The notes beneath the pieces were generated by a model that worked only from the letters and a program-made list of their open reading frames with translations, searched no databases and was not told the origin of the DNA. From an uncultured bacterium (GTDB lineage: Bacteria > Chloroflexota > Anaerolineae > J036 > Brachytrichaceae), in NCBI GenBank assembly GCA_903921365.1, contig CAIXPS010000379.1:1-62113 (forward strand): a stretch of DNA of 62,113 nt, written 5' to 3'. This document shows positions 52,343 to 60,528 of the stretch, in pieces (within the stretch, counting starts at the first letter, position 1; every line of letters starts with the position of its first letter). A program made the position numbers and the translations under genes.

Positions 52343-53712
52343 TGGTGCAACAGAAATCCTTAGTGACCGGTGAAAAGCCGGATGTGGTGATTGACGAGGC
52401 TAATGGCGATCTCCGCCTGATGGGATGGGAGCGCGCCGAGGTGCTGGCCAAGGTCGAAGGTGACTTTACGCTTCAGCAGAGCGATGACCTGGTAGTGCAT
52501 CTGCGCTGCAATGGCGATGCCGTGGTGCGCGTTCCTTTTGGCGCGAATCTGAAGATCGGCCAGGCGCATGGCGATGTGCGCATCAAGTCAGTGAATGGCC
52601 GCGTGCAGCTTGGCGCCGCGACCGGCGACCTGGCGTTGCGCCATGTGGGCGACGTGACGCTCGATAACCATTCGGGCGACGTGTCGATCAAGCATGTGAC
52701 AGGCGACCTGGCGGTGAATAGCGTCAGCGGCGATCTCAGCCTGCTGGATGTGCGCACAGTAAACATCACTAATGTGAGCGGCGATCTGTCCGCCCGCGCC
52801 ATACAGGGCAATACTGGGATCGGCAACGTGAGCGGCGATGTCAGCATCGAAGGCGCACAAGGCAACCTCTCCCTCGCGAACGTCGGAGGCGACCTGCGCG
52901 TAGCCGGGGTGCAGGGCAACGTGACCCTCGGCAACACCGCCGGCGAAGTGTCTTTGGGCGGGGTGCAGGGCAATGTGAACGCCGGGCAGATCGCGGGTGA
53001 TCTCAACGCGCAGGGAGTCTTCAGCATCGAGGCCGTTGTGTTGGGCGACGCCGCTATTGGTTTTACTAACCCGCTTGGCAACTCGAAGGTACAGGCGAGT
53101 GGAGATATAACGGCGCGTTTTGTGCCTGATGCAAACGCTACCGTTCACATCATCAGTGAGTCGGCGAGTATTACTCTGAACGCCCCCGGCGGCGGCCGCA
53201 CCATCGAAGAGGGCAGCTACGATCTCAAACTCGGCAGCGGCGAAGTCGATGTCACGCTTAATGCGATGGGCGATGTCAGCATCATGAGCCATGCCCCGGC
53301 GACGGAGGATGGGCGAGGCGCTTTCCCGCAATTCGATTTTGATTTCAATTTCGACTTTGAACCCGATCTCAGTGGGCTGAACGGTCTGGGCGATCGCATT
53401 GCCCAGCGCGCGCGCGAAGCTGCGGAGCGCGCCACTGCCAGCGTGCAGGCAAAGGTGCAAGCGAAAGTGGAACGCGCCACACGCAAAGCCGAAGAGCAGG
53501 CGCGCCATGCCGATCGGCGCTTCCAATGGACCCGCCGTCCGAAAGCGGATGAGGGCTGGCGCGCGGCGCCGCCCCCACCTCCACCGGCGCCGCCGCGCGA
53601 ACCGGTGACCGACGAAGAGCGCATGTTGATATTGCGCATGCTTGAACAGAAGAAGATTACCGCGGCACAGGCCGAACAACTATTGTCAGCATTATCCGGT
53701 AAAGGAGCTTAG
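52342..53712 (+). CDS. DUF4097-type beta-solenoid protein with SHOCT-like tail
   Basis: A 456-residue protein without a signal peptide, so probably cytoplasmic. Residues 77-218 are eight tandem repeats of 17-18 residues beginning with GDV/GDL (for example GDVSIKHVTGDLAVNSVS), a regular beta-solenoid of the DUF4097 type. Then come an acidic/aromatic FDFDFNFDFEPDL stretch, an Ala/Arg/Glu-rich helix or coiled coil of about 50 residues, a run of prolines, and a final SHOCT-like hairpin (DEERMLILRMLEQKKITAAQ). Firmicute YvlB and LiaX pair a DUF4097 region with such a hairpin in one chain. Function here is unknown. Confidence 0.88.
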   Translation: MVQQKSLVTGEKPDVVIDEANGDLRLMGWERAEVLAKVEGDFTLQQSDDLVVHLRCNGDAVVRVPFGANLKIGQAHGDVRIKSVNGRVQLGAATGDLALRHVGDVTLDNHSGDVSIKHVTGDLAVNSVSGDLSLLDVRTVNITNVSGDLSARAIQGNTGIGNVSGDVSIEGAQGNLSLANVGGDLRVAGVQGNVTLGNTAGEVSLGGVQGNVNAGQIAGDLNAQGVFSIEAVVLGDAAIGFTNPLGNSKVQASGDITARFVPDANATVHIISESASITLNAPGGGRTIEEGSYDLKLGSGEVDVTLNAMGDVSIMSHAPATEDGRGAFPQFDFDFNFDFEPDLSGLNGLGDRIAQRAREAAERATASVQAKVQAKVERATRKAEEQARHADRRFQWTRRPKADEGWRAAPPPPPPAPPREPVTDEERMLILRMLEQKKITAAQAEQLLSALSGKGA

Positions 53713-53714
53713 AT

Positions 53715-54704
53715 ATGCCACAGGAACCAATTGAGCGCGCGTTTCAGACGCCCAGCCCAGCCAGACTGATACTGGCTAGCATCAGCGGCACGGTCGATAT
53801 TCAGACGGGCGACGAAGGCGTGATTACGGTCACTGCTGCAAAGCAGGACAACGGCGACGTGGAGCATACTCGCATCGAGATGTCCCAGGATGAAACAGGC
53901 GCCGTGACGATCAAGACCGAATATGGCGAGAGCTTCTGGCGCTTCTTCGGTCAGCGCCCGTGTGACGTAGCCTATACCGTGCGCGCGCCGCGCAACACTG
54001 CGTTGACGCTGAAATGCGTGAGCAGCACCGCGACCGTCAATGGGCTCTCCGGCCAATTTGACATCAGCACGATATCTGGCGATCTGGCGCTGGCAGATCT
54101 AGCCGGGCCGATCAAGATCAACCTGGTGAGCGCGACGTTGAAAGCGGAGAAGCTTGCTGGCGCTGGTGAAATTACGACTGTGTCCGGCAAAGTGGCGCTG
54201 GCGGGTTGCAACTTCCCGTCATTAAAGCTGTCCACAGTGAGTGGCGCGGTCACGATCGAGACGCCGCTTGGCGAGGGGCCATATGATTTTCACACGATCT
54301 CTGGCGACACGCAACTCTCCGTGCAATCCAGCGCGGGTTGTGCGGTTGATTTCAGCACGTTGAGCGGGCGCTTTACGTCCAATCTGCCGACCACGCACAG
54401 TCAGCAGTCCGGGCGCAACTGCCATCTGCAACTGCAGGGCGGCGGCGCGGCGGTCAAGTTCGACAGTATCTCGGCGAACCTCGATATTCACAGCGCGCAG
54501 TCCCCCGTGGCGACCGAGGTCGTTATGAAGAGCCTAATGCCTGTGTCCGCGCCTCCTGCGCCCATTTCGCCATCGGCGCCTGCAGCGGGGAGTGCGCCGG
54601 ATGTGGCGATTGCGTCGGCGGCCAAAGCGCGCCAGGACATTCTGGATCGCGTGGCGCAAGGACAGCTAGCGGTTGATGAAGCGGTGAACATGTTGCGAGG
54701 GTGA
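53715..54704 (+). CDS. Second DUF4097-type beta protein with SHOCT-like tail
   Basis: A 329-residue protein, again without a signal peptide. The first 270 residues form a beta-rich DUF4097 region with recurring STISGD, TVSGKVAL, TVSGAVTIE, TISGDTQL and TLSGRF turns. A Pro/Ala/Ser linker leads to a C-terminal hairpin (ARQDILDRVAQGQLAVDEAV). It begins 2 bp after the previous stop, with AAAGGAG upstream. It is clearly paralogous to the preceding gene in layout but not a simple duplicate: its repeats are less regular and there is no coiled coil. Confidence 0.87.
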   Translation: MPQEPIERAFQTPSPARLILASISGTVDIQTGDEGVITVTAAKQDNGDVEHTRIEMSQDETGAVTIKTEYGESFWRFFGQRPCDVAYTVRAPRNTALTLKCVSSTATVNGLSGQFDISTISGDLALADLAGPIKINLVSATLKAEKLAGAGEITTVSGKVALAGCNFPSLKLSTVSGAVTIETPLGEGPYDFHTISGDTQLSVQSSAGCAVDFSTLSGRFTSNLPTTHSQQSGRNCHLQLQGGGAAVKFDSISANLDIHSAQSPVATEVVMKSLMPVSAPPAPISPSAPAAGSAPDVAIASAAKARQDILDRVAQGQLAVDEAVNMLRG

Positions 54705-54756
54705 TCCACCCAGCATTGTTCTTCCCCGCCGGCTGGCAAGGTAAAAAGGACGTGGC

Positions 54757-55380
54757 ATGATGACTGAACCATTAAACGATGAGCGGATGCGCATTCTGGA
54801 ACAGATCGAGCGCGGTGATATCAGCGCAGCCGAGGGCATGCAGCGGCTTGAACAACTGGCCGTGGAGTCGCCGATTGTCGAGCAAACGGTCATCGATTCT
54901 GTTATGGCTGCGACCGAGGCGCCTCCACCCGTTGACGCCGACATCGCGCGCTGGAAGCGCTGGTGGACGCTGCCGTTTGCGATCGGCATCGGGATTACTA
55001 CGCTGGCCGCTCTGCTGATGCTTTCTGCGATTCAGGCTTCGGGTTATGGATTCTGGTTCTTTTGTCTGTGGGCGCCGTTCATCGCCGGTGTGGTCGTGAT
55101 TGCGCTGGCATGGGGCAGCCACACATCGCGCTGGCTGCATGTGCGCGTGAACACTGGGAATACGGAGTGGCCGCACAAGATTGCGATCAGCTTCCCCATC
55201 CCGATTCGCCTGACGGCCTGGCTGCTGCGCACTTTCGTCCCGAAGGCGTCTCAGTTGCGCAACACCTCGCTGGATGAGTTGATCCTGGCGCTGAACGAGA
55301 ATACCTCGGACTCGCGCCCGCTCTATGTTGATGTTACCGACGGTGATAAGGGCGAGAGGGTGCAGGTGTTTTTGGGGTAG
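54757..55380 (+). CDS. SHOCT-like membrane protein with two TM helices (LiaX/YvlB N-domain type)
   Basis: A 207-residue protein. Residues 8-34 are the SHOCT-like hairpin (DERMRILEQIERGDISAAEG), 71-92 and 98-119 are transmembrane helices with cytoplasmic ends, and 126-207 form an alpha/beta domain (WLHVRVNT ... LDELILALNE ... YVDVTDGDKGERVQVFLG). That last domain is homologous to residues 57-132 of the next protein, which has no TM part. It could anchor the other operon products at the membrane through the shared hairpin. Family relatives are uncharacterised. AAAAAGGA precedes the ATG. Confidence 0.8.
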   Translation: MMTEPLNDERMRILEQIERGDISAAEGMQRLEQLAVESPIVEQTVIDSVMAATEAPPPVDADIARWKRWWTLPFAIGIGITTLAALLMLSAIQASGYGFWFFCLWAPFIAGVVVIALAWGSHTSRWLHVRVNTGNTEWPHKIAISFPIPIRLTAWLLRTFVPKASQLRNTSLDELILALNENTSDSRPLYVDVTDGDKGERVQVFLG

Positions 55381-55391
55381 AGATAGAAGTG

Positions 55392-55443
55392 TGGAGATTA
55401 GGGATTGGAGATTGGGGATCAGGCGCAGCGGCGTGCCTGATCC
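55392..55443 (+). repeat. GAGATTG-family repeat with hairpin, inside the operon
   Basis: GGAGATTAGGGATTGGAGAT followed by GGATCAGGC-N10-GCCTGATCC (55416-55443, 9-bp stem) lies in the 77-bp gap between genes 4 and 5. It could weaken or separate expression of the last gene. Confidence 0.75.
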
Positions 55444-55457
55444 TTTGGAGTTAAGAC

Positions 55458-55856
55458 ATGGCTACTATTGAAGAACGCATGAAGATATTGAAGATGATCG
55501 AAGACGGTAAAGTGTCCGCGGAGGACGGCGCCAAGCTGTTGGCGGCGCTGGATGACAGCCGCAAGCAGACGCGCCCCACGCCTCCGATGCCGCCGCCATC
55601 AGGCGGAACCACAGCCAATGGCCGCTGGTTGCGCATCCGGGTGACCGATGCGGCCACCGGCAAGTCCAAGGTGAATGTCAATATCCCGATGGGGCTCGTG
55701 AACGTCGGTTTGAAGATGGGCGCGAAGTTTGCGCCGGAAGTCAACGGCATGGACATTCAGCAGATCACCGAGGCGATTAACTCGGGGATGACTGGAAAGA
55801 TCATCGATGTCGTCGACGATGAAGACGGCGAGCACGTCGAGATTTTTGTGGAATAA
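55458..55856 (+). CDS. Soluble SHOCT-like/LiaX N-domain protein
   Basis: A 132-residue protein with the SHOCT-like hairpin at 5-32 (EERMKILKMIEDGKVSAEDG), a Pro-rich linker (37-50) and an alpha/beta domain (57-132: WLRIRVTDAATGKSKVNVNI, then a central helix and VDDEDGEHVEIFVE). The last domain is the soluble counterpart of the C-terminal domain of the membrane protein upstream. GGAG lies before ATG 55458. It ends the operon; the XPB gene 76 bp downstream has its own promoter. Function unknown, possibly ligand binding or docking in envelope-stress signalling. Confidence 0.85.
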   Translation: MATIEERMKILKMIEDGKVSAEDGAKLLAALDDSRKQTRPTPPMPPPSGGTTANGRWLRIRVTDAATGKSKVNVNIPMGLVNVGLKMGAKFAPEVNGMDIQQITEAINSGMTGKIIDVVDDEDGEHVEIFVE

Positions 55857-55887
55857 CTCTGCTTTCTGGCATTGGTCTGGCATTTGG

Positions 55888-55921
55888 ACACTTGACCTCG
55901 CTCCCCCAAGTGTGTTCTAAT
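55888..55921 (+). promoter_or_regulatory. Promoter and inverted repeat upstream of XPB operon
   Basis: ACACTTG-N12-CAAGTGT (55888-55913) overlaps the -35 TTGACC (55892-55897); TCTAAT (55916-55921) follows at 18 bp, and the ATG is 11 nt further on. The inverted repeat over the -35 and spacer is a good repressor-site candidate. Confidence 0.5.
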
Positions 55922-55932
55922 AAAAGGTCTAT

Positions 55933-57801
55933 ATGCAGAGTTATAGGCCTGAAAATCCGCTGATCGTACAAAGCGACAAGACCGTGTTGCTGGAGGTTGA
56001 TAACCCCCAGTACACCGATGCCCGTGATGTTCTCGCGCGTTTTGCCGAGCTTGAAAAAAGCCCGGAATACGTCCATACCTACCGTGTCACCCCGCTGTCG
56101 CTGTGGAACGCAGCGGCAGCGGGTCTCACCGCGCAGGCAATTCTCGACGACCTGGAGCGTTTCTCCAAGTATCCGCTGCCCGATAACATCAAAATAGACA
56201 TCGCCGACTCGATCAGCCGTTACGGGCGAATTAAGATCGTGATCGACCAGGGGCGCATGCTGCTCATCTCCGACGACTACACCTTGATGGAGGAAATTTC
56301 GCGCCACAAGATGTTCGCGCCGCTGGTGAAAGCGCGGCTGGGGCCAACGACTTTCGAGATTGACCCGGCGCAACGCGGACACGTCAAGCGCGTGCTCGTG
56401 CAGATTGGCTTTCCGGCAGAAGATCTGGCCGGCTACGTGGATGGCGACGCCCTCCCGTTCGAGATGCGCGGCATCGGCGCAGTCACAGGCGACCCATTCA
56501 GCGTGCGCGCGTATCAGGACGAAGCCGCCGAAGTCTACTGGGCAGGAGGAAGCGCGGCCGGCGGCAGCGGCGTGATCGTGTTGCCGTGCGGCGCAGGCAA
56601 AACCATCGTCGGCATGGCCGCAATGCAGCGCACCCAGTGCGCCACACTCATCCTTTGCCCGAATACCATTGCCGTGCGGCAGTGGATTCGCGAGTTGCTT
56701 GACAAGACCACGTTGACCGAGGATCAGATCGGCGAATATACCGGGCTGAAAAAGGAAGTGCGCCCAGTCACCGTCACGACCTATCAGGTGCTCACCTACC
56801 GTCCGCGCAAGGCCAAGGTGTCGGGTCCCCCCGCGCCATTTATTGGCGACGCCAACGCTTTGCCGCCCCCGTCCGCGCCTGAAGACGACGATGCACCCGC
56901 CAGCAAGGTCAAGGCGCCGGTCGTCGTGGCGGAATACCCCCACATGCAGTTGTTTACCACGCTCGATTGGGGGTTGATCATCTACGACGAGGTGCATTTG
57001 CTGCCCGCGCCAGTGTTCCGCATCACAGCGGAGATTCAAGCGCGTCGCCGGCTGGGGCTCACCGCCACGCTCGTGCGCGAAGATGGCCGGGAAGGCGAGG
57101 TTTTCTCACTCGTCGGGCCGAAAAAGTACGATGTGCCGTGGAAGGATCTGGAGCGGCAGGGCTGGATTGCCACTGCCGAGTGCCACGAAGTGCGCGTCAC
57201 TCTTGATGAGGACGATCGCATGGAATACGCGGTCACCGATCAGGATACAAAGTATCGCTTTGCCGCGACCAACCGTAAGAAAGAGCAGATCATTTCGATG
57301 CTGACGCAAAAGCACCGCGAAGACTCCGTCCTGATCATCGGCCAGTTCCTCAATCAACTGGCGCGGATTGGCGAACGTGTCGGCGCGCCCGTCATCACCG
57401 GCGAAATGCCGGTGCGCCAGCGTGAGTTGCTCTATGCCCAGTTTCGCGATGGTCAGATAAATACACTTGTCCTGTCCAAGGTAGGCAACTTCTCGATCGA
57501 TCTGCCCGATGCCAATGTGTTGATTCAGGTCAGCGGCATGTTCGGCTCGCGCCAGGAAGAGGCGCAACGGCTGGGGCGCGTGTTACGACCCAAACAGAAT
57601 GGATTGCTCGCGCATTTCTATAGCATTGTCACGCGCGACACACTCGACCAGGAGTTTGCCGCCCGGCGGCAGCTCTTCCTTACAGAACAAGGCTACCACT
57701 ACGATATCTTCTACGAAGAGGAAGTGCCTGCCTTCCAGCCCGCGGTGATTGCGACCAACGCGGCTCCGGTGCGGCGCAGTCCGCACGGCTTTCTGAACTA
57801 A
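55933..57801 (+). CDS. XPB-type DNA repair helicase (SF2)
   Basis: A 622-residue bacterial XPB homologue. The N-terminal part (1-190) includes the helicase-associated region (PLSLWNAAAAGLTAQAILDD). The SF2 core has Walker A LPCGAGKT (217-224), DEVH at 352-355, GLTATL, and the arginine-finger motif QRLGRVLRP (545-553). An insert of about 50 residues rich in Pro, Ala and Asp sits before the DEVH box. XPB unwinds DNA in eukaryotic and archaeal repair and transcription; archaeal XPB pairs with the nuclease Bax1. Here the partners are two helicase-associated-domain proteins instead. ATG 55933 follows its own promoter and AAAGG. Confidence 0.93.
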   Translation: MQSYRPENPLIVQSDKTVLLEVDNPQYTDARDVLARFAELEKSPEYVHTYRVTPLSLWNAAAAGLTAQAILDDLERFSKYPLPDNIKIDIADSISRYGRIKIVIDQGRMLLISDDYTLMEEISRHKMFAPLVKARLGPTTFEIDPAQRGHVKRVLVQIGFPAEDLAGYVDGDALPFEMRGIGAVTGDPFSVRAYQDEAAEVYWAGGSAAGGSGVIVLPCGAGKTIVGMAAMQRTQCATLILCPNTIAVRQWIRELLDKTTLTEDQIGEYTGLKKEVRPVTVTTYQVLTYRPRKAKVSGPPAPFIGDANALPPPSAPEDDDAPASKVKAPVVVAEYPHMQLFTTLDWGLIIYDEVHLLPAPVFRITAEIQARRRLGLTATLVREDGREGEVFSLVGPKKYDVPWKDLERQGWIATAECHEVRVTLDEDDRMEYAVTDQDTKYRFAATNRKKEQIISMLTQKHREDSVLIIGQFLNQLARIGERVGAPVITGEMPVRQRELLYAQFRDGQINTLVLSKVGNFSIDLPDANVLIQVSGMFGSRQEEAQRLGRVLRPKQNGLLAHFYSIVTRDTLDQEFAARRQLFLTEQGYHYDIFYEEEVPAFQPAVIATNAAPVRRSPHGFLN

Positions 57802-57807
57802 AAGCAC

Positions 57808-60528
57808 ATGGCACGTAAATCACTGGAGGATCTTCTCAACGCCTTTGGATCATTCGATCCGCGCCTCGCTGAGGAACTAGAGAAGGAGATGGCGAGTCTG
57901 ATAAAAAGCAAGCTGCCTGGCGATATCGACAAGCAACGCCTGGTTGAGATCATTGAGGATTATAGCGGGTGCATCTATTTCATGGATGAGATCGCCGTCC
58001 AAACGCTTTGCAAAGCAAAAACGGTGGAGAAAAGCCGGGCGATGCTCGCCAGCGGGAAGCTGATAGAGCGATCGTTCAATGGTGATGAGATCACAGGCGT
58101 TGTCACCGATCTCAACCACATCTATAACCCATCCGTCAGCTTTGATTTCACTGATATGGCCTGCGATTGCAGCGAGCCCTCCACGAGGCTGTGCTCGCAT
58201 ATTACGATGTTGTTGCTGGTATGGGTGCAAGACAAGTTCGAGTTCCTCCCCGTGAACCCATCTCCGGATCAACAGCAAGCCATGATGGATTCCGAGTTCG
58301 GAGCTTTCATGATAGACGTGACGGGTGAACATGACTACACCCGCGCGCTCGCAAAGTTAAAGATGCCCCTTACACCTTCTCAGTCCATTCCACACTTGCC
58401 AACGGCGCTGTTGCCAGCGCCACAATCACCGACGGTAGCAGCGCCAGCGATGTTATCGCCAGCAGCGCAATTGCTTGAGGGCACAAAGATCAGTTCCGGC
58501 AAGGTAAACTGGCCGACTGCAGCCGTGAGATACGCGGCAGCGCCGCCGCTCAAGCAGACCGTCGAAGCCGAGTTCAACGCCACGCAGCTGCGAGAACTTG
58601 CCAAGAGTTACGGCATCAAGCTGAAAGGCACATCTAAGTCTGCCTTTGTCGACCAGGTGGTCGCAGAGATGATGTCCCGCGTGGAGCGCATGCGTCAAAC
58701 ACCGGACCTGTTGCTGGAGGGATTGACCGACGATCAGGCCAGCCTGGTGCGACGGATGATGACCGCGCGCGACTATTCCATGCCTTTTCCGCGCAATCTA
58801 GTCAATAACCTGTGGTCGCAGTTGACCAATCGCGACCCCGATAAACACGCAAACGATGCGCTTGATGCGCTGCGACGAAAAGCCATTCTTTTCCCCACCC
58901 GCAACCATGTTGGTTATCGCGACGTCTACTATCAGTGGTTGCCTCTGGATCCGAGCGGCGGCAACTGTCCGTTGATGCAGTGGCCGGCCCGACAACTTCT
59001 CGCCAAGAACAAACCGGGGCGATCCAGCCAGCAGTCCGAATCAGAAAATAAACCCAACTTCCTGGATGCTTTCGAGTTGTTTATCGGCGCGTTGATGTCG
59101 AGCGGAACAGAAGTGCGCGCGTCGTTGCCCCAACATGCAAAAACAGACAGCGTGCTGTGGCTGCAGCACTGGGAACACCACATGGATGAGGTCGAGCGCG
59201 TGATCAATTCCCGCCCGGGCTGGGTGCCAAACCCATCGAGCGGGATCAGCATCCCCTTGCTCTCGCCCCTGGCGCCTCAGGCACTCGTCGTGCTTCAGGG
59301 GCAAACCGGGTTGAGCAGCGCACAATGCGAATTCCTGTTTGGCATCGCGGCGGCGTTACAACTGGTTGAAGCCCCAGACACGGCGCCCATCAAGGGGCGT
59401 GGCAAACTCACTAATACGCCATGGAAAATAGGCGCGCGCGTCAGCACCATCGAAGAATGGTTTGCGCTTGCCGACGAGGTCAAGTTGATACTCGCCTGGG
59501 ACGCATGGCGTCAACTATTCCTGTTCGGATTCGAGGCGACACGCGCGGCCAATTTCAACCGCAAACCCACCGACGGCCAGCATTTTAATGTGATGCGGTC
59601 GATTGGCGCGCATGAGTTCCTCCCGACCGATCTCGCCGCCGAATGGGCATCCCTGCGCCGCTATGTCACGCGTGTGCTGAGCGGGTTGCCGAAAAATGAG
59701 TGGATCAGCTGGCCTGAATTGCGCAAACAGATGTTTGAGTTTTACCCCGACTGCCAGTGGACTATATTTGGCCAGGAGCAGTGGTGGTTCAATGCGCCTG
59801 GAAAGCCCACCCGGCTGGAAATCAATCGCTACGACAACTGGCAATATACTGTCGGCGCTGTCATTGAGAATATCATCGCCGAACCGTTGCGCTGGTTCGG
59901 CGTCGTGGAAGTGGATGCAGGAAGCAACGGGCTGGAGGCTTTCCGTGTGACCGAGTTGCTTGCCTGGCTGACCGAAGCGCAGGTTGTCTCTGCCATTAGT
60001 TCGACCGAGGCAGGCGCTCCGGCGAACCTGGCGCGGCTACCGGTCAGCACACAGCCGCGCCCGCGCCAGATCGAGCCGGTGCGCTGGTTAAGCGACAGCC
60101 GTTGGCATCTGCCGCCCGCGCCAGACCGCGCAGGGTTTATCACTTTCGCGCGGTTGATTGCCGATGCGACCGATGCGCCGTTCACCTATGTGTTGACGCC
60201 GGCAAGCATCGAACGGGCTATCGCTGCCGGCATCACACTGGACGAGGTGGGGCGGCAGTTTGAGCAGATCGGCGCGCCCATGCCCGCAGCAGCGCGAGAG
60301 TTGTACACATCCATCGCTGAACGGTTCGGGCGGGTGCGTTTGTACGAATCACTCACCCTTTTGCAACTGGCCGACGATTATGCGTTGCGCGAATTGCTGT
60401 CTTCGACCTCGCTGGGGCAGCATGTGATCTACCAGATATCACCCCGCGCGGTTGTGGTGAAGGCCGAAGCTGTGGACAGGCTGGTCAATGAGTTGATCGC
60501 CAAAGGATACACTCCGGGGGTGAAATGA
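57808..60528 (+). CDS. Helicase-associated protein with SWIM zinc finger and SAP domain
   Basis: A 906-residue protein. A SWIM zinc finger (Cys119-x-Cys121-x7-Cys129-x-His131) follows a helical start, and a SAP-like DNA-binding helix pair (FNATQLRELAKSYGIKLKG, about 255-290) comes next. A long middle region with winged-helix-like segments leads to a C-terminal part (from about residue 790) that resembles the XPB/Ssl2 helicase-associated domain (SIERAIAAGITLDEVGRQFE and DYALRELLSSTSLG). No helicase motor or nuclease motif is seen, so it is a DNA-binding or loading partner. It starts 6 bp after the XPB stop. Confidence 0.8.
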   Translation: MARKSLEDLLNAFGSFDPRLAEELEKEMASLIKSKLPGDIDKQRLVEIIEDYSGCIYFMDEIAVQTLCKAKTVEKSRAMLASGKLIERSFNGDEITGVVTDLNHIYNPSVSFDFTDMACDCSEPSTRLCSHITMLLLVWVQDKFEFLPVNPSPDQQQAMMDSEFGAFMIDVTGEHDYTRALAKLKMPLTPSQSIPHLPTALLPAPQSPTVAAPAMLSPAAQLLEGTKISSGKVNWPTAAVRYAAAPPLKQTVEAEFNATQLRELAKSYGIKLKGTSKSAFVDQVVAEMMSRVERMRQTPDLLLEGLTDDQASLVRRMMTARDYSMPFPRNLVNNLWSQLTNRDPDKHANDALDALRRKAILFPTRNHVGYRDVYYQWLPLDPSGGNCPLMQWPARQLLAKNKPGRSSQQSESENKPNFLDAFELFIGALMSSGTEVRASLPQHAKTDSVLWLQHWEHHMDEVERVINSRPGWVPNPSSGISIPLLSPLAPQALVVLQGQTGLSSAQCEFLFGIAAALQLVEAPDTAPIKGRGKLTNTPWKIGARVSTIEEWFALADEVKLILAWDAWRQLFLFGFEATRAANFNRKPTDGQHFNVMRSIGAHEFLPTDLAAEWASLRRYVTRVLSGLPKNEWISWPELRKQMFEFYPDCQWTIFGQEQWWFNAPGKPTRLEINRYDNWQYTVGAVIENIIAEPLRWFGVVEVDAGSNGLEAFRVTELLAWLTEAQVVSAISSTEAGAPANLARLPVSTQPRPRQIEPVRWLSDSRWHLPPAPDRAGFITFARLIADATDAPFTYVLTPASIERAIAAGITLDEVGRQFEQIGAPMPAAARELYTSIAERFGRVRLYESLTLLQLADDYALRELLSSTSLGQHVIYQISPRAVVVKAEAVDRLVNELIAKGYTPGVK

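Noticed and set aside
55801-57039. 412-codon minus-strand frame
   Set aside because: Antisense to the XPB helicase gene and extending over an unrelated gene end; no motif.
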